Part shown: in pieces, positions 60,961 to 64,000 of the stretch
Numbering within the stretch: position 1 is the stretch's first letter
Layout of the letters: every line of letters begins with the position of its first letter
Assembly: GCA_964645825.1 (NCBI GenBank)
Contig: CAZXZY010000001.1
Location: 1-64,000 of the forward strand
Reading direction: 5' to 3'
DNA length: 64,000 nucleotides
From: JABIAL01 sp964645825
Lineage (GTDB): Bacteria > Patescibacteriota > Patescibacteriia > UBA1558 > GWA2-36-10
The notes under the pieces: model-generated
Database searches by the model: none
What the model saw: the letters and a program-made list of their open reading frames with translations, nothing else
What the model was told of the DNA's origin: nothing
Position numbers and translations under genes: made by a program

Positions 60961-62341
60961 CTTCTCTATTGATAATGATAAAAGGAGTTTTGAATAAAAT
61001 AACTAAATCTAGTAACAAGGACCAGTTTTCAATATAAAAAATATCTAATTTTGCTTCTTCTGTAAACAATAAATTTGAACGACCAGAAACTTGAGCCATG
61101 CCAGTCACACCGGGCTTGATACTTAATAATTTTTTGTATCCACGTTGATATTTAGAAACTTCTTCTGGCTCATGTGGACGTGGACCAACCAAAGACATGT
61201 TCCCTATAAACGCATTAAATAATTGCGGTAATTCATCAAGGCTAGTTTTTCTTAAAAATCTACCAATTTTCGTAATACGCGGATCATTTTTCATCTTAAA
61301 TAAAGGTCCGTCTGCTCGCTGATTAAATTTCATCATATCTGCTTTCAAAATATGAGCATCTTTAATCATTGAACGAAATTTGTACAACTTGAACATCTTT
61401 CCTTTGACGCCAACTCTATCTAAACTGACAAACACCGGACCAGGCGATGTAAATTTTATCAACAAAGCAATGATAATAAACAATGGAGATAATACTATCA
61501 AAGCTAAATTGGCTAAAATAAAATCAAAAATACGCTTTGCAACTTTACCCCAACCTTCTAGCGGTGTGCTTTGTATTTCTACTAATGGCAAGCCAGCTAC
61601 ACTACCTAAATTCAAATGTAAACTTTGAGCTTGAAATAAATTTGCTACATATTTCAGGCTAACGTGATTTTCCTGGCAATATGTAAGTAAGTCCAAGGCT
61701 TGATCTTTGGAGATTGTAGAATCAGTTTGAATAATATAATCTACTTTTTTATTATTAATTAATGCTTGTAATTTTTCTGAAGATTCTAAGGTAGCCAAAT
61801 CATGACAGGTCTCTAGAACTTTAAAACCTAAACGCGGATTATTTTTATATTCATCCACGATAATCTGTCGAGCAGCGCTAGGTCCTAAAATAATTACTTT
61901 TGACAGTCCATGACCTTTTTGAAAAAAATAATTACGAACAAAGACTATTAAAACTCTACTGATAAATAAATACAAAATTGCTAAGGCCCAACCTAAAATA
62001 ATAATGAAACGAGAAGAAAATAATTCTCTTTGTAAAAAGATAGATAAAATTAAAACAACTACCAAGAATGATACGCCCATAAATATCTTTGGTAGTTCTT
62101 TGACTAGTTTTTTATTGTGCATGCTATAAAAACCTAAAATAGCAAAAATAAACATGCCTAAAATAGAAACTTGTAATGTTAAATACAAATAATCTAAAAT
62201 TGGTAATTCAAAAAATACCGGGCGCCAAGAAACCACGGTATCAGAAAAACGTAAATAATAAGCAGACAATGAAGCTGCCCACAACAAAATAAAATCAACT
62301 GGAACCAAAATTAGATTTATTATAATGTCTGCCTTTTTCAT
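60953..62341 (-). CDS. Polyprenyl-phosphate sugar-1-phosphate transferase (WbaP/WcaJ type)
   Basis: 462 aa. N-terminal half has four or five membrane helices, a central Rossmann-like CoA-binding-type domain (VIILGPSAARQIIVDEY), then the C-terminal bacterial sugar transferase domain: RIFDFILANLALIVLSPLF, VSLDRVGVKGKMFKLYKFRS, RKTSLDELPQLFNAFIGNMS, LVGPRPHEPEE and KPGVTGMAQVSGRS. It loads the first sugar phosphate on undecaprenyl phosphate to start polysaccharide synthesis. It is the first gene of the glycan operon behind a TTTACT-N17-TATTAT promoter. Confidence 0.94.
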   Translation of the reverse strand: MKKADIIINLILVPVDFILLWAASLSAYYLRFSDTVVSWRPVFFELPILDYLYLTLQVSILGMFIFAILGFYSMHNKKLVKELPKIFMGVSFLVVVLILSIFLQRELFSSRFIIILGWALAILYLFISRVLIVFVRNYFFQKGHGLSKVIILGPSAARQIIVDEYKNNPRLGFKVLETCHDLATLESSEKLQALINNKKVDYIIQTDSTISKDQALDLLTYCQENHVSLKYVANLFQAQSLHLNLGSVAGLPLVEIQSTPLEGWGKVAKRIFDFILANLALIVLSPLFIIIALLIKFTSPGPVFVSLDRVGVKGKMFKLYKFRSMIKDAHILKADMMKFNQRADGPLFKMKNDPRITKIGRFLRKTSLDELPQLFNAFIGNMSLVGPRPHEPEEVSKYQRGYKKLLSIKPGVTGMAQVSGRSNLLFTEEAKLDIFYIENWSLLLDLVILFKTPFIIINREVD

Positions 62342-62356
62342 AATGCCTTTTTCCTT

Positions 62357-62385
62357 ATAATAACACCTCTATTTACTTTAGTAAA
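62357..62385 (-). promoter_or_regulatory. Promoter of the polysaccharide operon
   Basis: Minus strand: TTTACT (62380-62385), 17-bp spacer, TATTAT (62357-62362) with TGT before it. About 15 bases to the ATG at 62341. Confidence 0.68.
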
Positions 62386-62408
62386 CTGGTATTTTGGCAA
62401 CAAAAAAA

Positions 62409-62760
62409 GCCCAAATTAACCTCATAAGCCGAATTCTGTCCTCAAAAGAGGGATGATCATCTATCTAGGACTACTATTGCTAATAGCCTCAAGCAATCTA
62501 CCCGCCCCCTAAGGGGCCTATTTGATTTTGCACCAGATAAAGTTTGCCTCTTCTAGCCTGTCACCAAGCTAACGGGTTAGCTAATTATCTAACCATTTCA
62601 CCCTTATTCTGCAAGCAGAAAGGAATATTTTCTGTTGTACTTGTTCTGACCGATAAATCACTTTATCAGCCGGTTGGCGTTACCAACTATCTTTTTATTG
62701 GTGTTCGGACTTTATCCTCTCCAAACATGCTTTGGAGCGATCATCTCGGTTAATTTAAGC
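62409..62760 (-). ncRNA. rnpB: RNase P RNA (type A-like)
   Basis: Ribozyme that matures tRNA 5' ends. On the minus strand the conserved 5' block GAGGATAAAGTCCGAA and 3' block ACAGAATTCGGCTTATGAG are present. The P4 helix forms from AAG-(bulged U)-CCGAA (62704-62712) and TTCGGCTT (within 62426-62434), with A-U pairs where most bacteria have G-C/G-U: compensated changes. P1 closes the molecule: GCTTAAATTAACC at the 5' end pairs with GGTTAATTTGGGC at the 3' end. A T-run follows. The 5' block has extra bases compared with the usual GAGGAAAGTCC. Confidence 0.93.
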
Positions 62761-62770
62761 TTTCTGCTAG

Positions 62771-62799
62771 TTTATACCATATTTATTATATATTGTCAA
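62771..62799 (-). promoter_or_regulatory. Promoter of rnpB
   Basis: Minus strand: TTGACA (62794-62799), 17-bp spacer, TATAAA (62771-62776) with TGG before it. The -35 starts just after the U-tract of the upstream terminator. Confidence 0.85.
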
Positions 62800-62800
62800 G

Positions 62801-62830
62801 AAAAAACCCCGTTATTGCAAAATAACAGGG
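62801..62830 (-). terminator. Terminator of the 49-aa gene
   Basis: Minus strand: CCCTGTTATT, 4-nt loop, AATAACGGGG, then TTTTTTC. The one mismatch in the plus direction is a G-U pair here. Confidence 0.9.
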
Positions 62831-62833
62831 CTC

Positions 62834-62983
62834 TTAATGTTTATCCTTCTTTGTTAATTTTTTATCTTTTCTTCTCATCCAAGAAGGCTTTATAAATTGA
62901 CCATATTGCCCCTCTATTTTGCCAAATAACCCATAGGCTAAACCGATTATCACGATGAGTATGGTTTTCCATGGCCAGTCCAT
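62834..62983 (-). CDS. 49-aa single-span membrane protein, unknown function
   Basis: The frame begins MDWPWKTILIVIIGLAYGLF and ends in a strongly basic tail (MRRKDKKLTKKDKH). One N-terminal membrane helix (about 7-21) and a cytosolic Lys-rich C terminus. It is too short for most gene callers but has GGAGG five bases before the ATG and a strong terminator four bases after the stop. No family recognised. It lies between mreB and rnpB and may be read from the mreB transcript, since no clear promoter of its own is seen. Confidence 0.72.
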   Translation of the reverse strand: MDWPWKTILIVIIGLAYGLFGKIEGQYGQFIKPSWMRRKDKKLTKKDKH

Positions 62984-63040
62984 GATATCCTCCATTTATT
63001 TGAAAAAACGTTATTCTGAAATATAAGTTAGTGTTTCTTA

Positions 63041-64000
63041 TTATTTTGCAGACAAGATACTGCGCTTATAAGATTCTAAATTTTCTAAAGCAATACCTGT
63101 GCCCCGAGCTACGCACAATAATGAATCATCGGCTGTATAGGCCGGCACACCAGTGGCTTGAGCCAAAAGCTTATCCATATTACGTAACAATGAGGTGCCA
63201 CCAGACAAAACCATACCTTTATCCATAATATCGGCTGATAACTCCGGTGGAGTTTGATACAAAACTGATTTAACAGCTGAAATCAAACCTTGTAGTTCAT
63301 TTTGCAGAGCCTCTGTCACATCATCAGAGCTGACATTGATTGTGCGAGGTAAGCCAGTAATCATGTCACGGCCTTTGACATCCATAAACAATTTTTCATC
63401 TTTGTCTAAAAATTGAGCTGAACCAATTTTAATCTTCACTTCTTCAGCGGTTCTCTCACCAATCGCTAAATTATATTTCTTTTTTATAAACTCACCAATC
63501 GCAGCATCATATTTATTTCCACCAATTTTGACAGAAGTATTAGCTACAATGCCACCCAAAGAAATAACAGCAATTTCAGATGTACCACCGCCCATATCAA
63601 CGATCATATGACCAGAAGCTGAACCAATGGGGATATCTGCCCCAATAGCTGCCGCAATCGGCTCACGGATGATATAGGCTGCCTTGGCGCCAGCATTCAG
63701 TGTAGCATCAATGACTGCTCTTCTTTCGGTAGAGGTAATGCCAGCCGGTACAGCAATCATCACTTCGGGACGAAATATTTTCATCCCACCAACAGCTTTA
63801 TTAATAAAATAACGTAACATACTCTCGGTAGTTCTATAATCAGCGATCACGCCATCTTTTAATGGCCGAGATGCCACAATAGAATCGGGCGTACGCCCAA
63901 TCATATCTTTAGCCTCATCTCCAACTGCCATAACTTTTTTATCAAAAACAGAAATTGCCACTACACTAGGCTCATTGATAACAATCCCTCGTTTAGGAAT
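63041..64000 (-). CDS. mreB: Rod shape-determining protein MreB (5' end beyond window)
   Basis: Actin-like cytoskeletal ATPase that guides wall synthesis. The frame is open to the window edge and the codons before the internal ATG at 63961 read PKRGIVINEPSVVA, so the true start is outside. Visible actin-fold parts: VGDEAKDMIGRTP, RPLKDGVIADY, VIDATLNAGAKAAYIIREPIAAAIG, VDMGGGTSEIAVISLGG (phosphate 2) and MVLSGGTSLLRNMDKLL (adenosine). The C terminus is complete. It implies rod-like growth or at least directed wall synthesis. Confidence 0.96.
   Translation of the reverse strand: MPKRGIVINEPSVVAISVFDKKVMAVGDEAKDMIGRTPDSIVASRPLKDGVIADYRTTESMLRYFINKAVGGMKIFRPEVMIAVPAGITSTERRAVIDATLNAGAKAAYIIREPIAAAIGADIPIGSASGHMIVDMGGGTSEIAVISLGGIVANTSVKIGGNKYDAAIGEFIKKKYNLAIGERTAEEVKIKIGSAQFLDKDEKLFMDVKGRDMITGLPRTINVSSDDVTEALQNELQGLISAVKSVLYQTPPELSADIMDKGMVLSGGTSLLRNMDKLLAQATGVPAYTADDSLLCVARGTGIALENLESYKRSILSAK

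Noticed and set aside
62544..62895. Plus-strand frames over the rnpB region
   Set aside because: The DNA is explained by RNase P RNA on the minus strand, with conserved blocks and a closing P1 helix.
1..64000. CRISPR array, prophage or toxin-antitoxin locus
   Set aside because: No regularly spaced repeats, phage structural genes or recognisable toxin-antitoxin pairs were seen in this window.

Overview
The window is AT-rich bacterial chromosome, tightly packed, with short intergenic gaps and many start/stop overlaps. The gene content points to a Candidate Phyla Radiation (Patescibacteria) genome, probably of the Parcubacteria group. The signs are an archaeal-type AMP phosphorylase, an alanyl-tRNA synthetase without the C-terminal domain, paired TraG/VirD4-like ATPases with no conjugation genes, a DUF4012 protein, a minimal type IV pilus operon, a sigma-region-4/HTH protein without a sigma core, and several short proteins that look lineage-specific. 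The lineage is inferred from this content; no 16S gene or marker-tree evidence is available. The standard code fits: every gene is full length with TGA as stop, although only one gene ends in TGA.

Layout. 1-5870 (+): end of lysS, a cyclophilin lipoprotein, serS, alr, an FtsQ-like protein, then a tyrosine recombinase with its own promoter. 5861-13899 (-): a small SD-led membrane protein; an envelope operon (M23 peptidase, unknown anchored protein, Memo-CapA fusion); then thpR, a TagA-type glycosyltransferase and gltX. 14043-18120 (mostly +): a secreted lysozyme-like repeat protein, a Memo/LigB-like protein, and def-fmt. 18179-27656 (-): one long operon, pilB, pilC, four prepilin-like proteins (one with an LVIVD propeller, one with a fibro-slime domain), pyrD and a GT2 glycosyltransferase. 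27765-35233 (-): secA with a tiny lipoprotein on its tail, hpf, alaS with a DUF2238-like membrane protein, mnmA-yjjX. 35355-46404 (-): zinc-ribbon repeat protein, a MITE-like palindrome, NUDIX, AMP phosphorylase, a two-gene TraG-like ATPase unit, the sigma-4/HTH protein, secDF, a methyltransferase and a small orphan gene. 46538-46740 (+): tRNA-Gln(CUG) followed by a hairpin-rich repeat. 46745-62341 (-): membrane protein, dnaX, an unknown protein, a fused TraG-like ATPase, a bPH protein, lepA, murJ, DUF4012, and three polysaccharide genes. 62409-64000 (-): rnpB, a 49-aa membrane protein, and the partial mreB.

The genes form working groups: translation start and charging (lysS, serS, gltX, alaS, def, fmt, lepA, mnmA, tRNA-Gln), Sec export (secA, secD, secF), cell-wall building and shape (alr, ftsQ, murJ, mreB, M23 peptidase), surface polysaccharide, and the pilus. 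Most core genes lack a Shine-Dalgarno sequence and sit just behind strong -35/-10 or extended -10 (TGnTATAAT) promoters, some with almost no leader. Four short single-gene units instead have clear SD sequences and their own hairpin terminators. The points most worth checking are a parvulin-like insertion in SecD with its first strand displaced, the split and fused TraG-like paralogues, the SD-led small-gene cassettes, the sigma-4/HTH regulator, the repeat of the tRNA-Gln 3' end, and the Cys-for-Ser change in a class 2-like PyrD.
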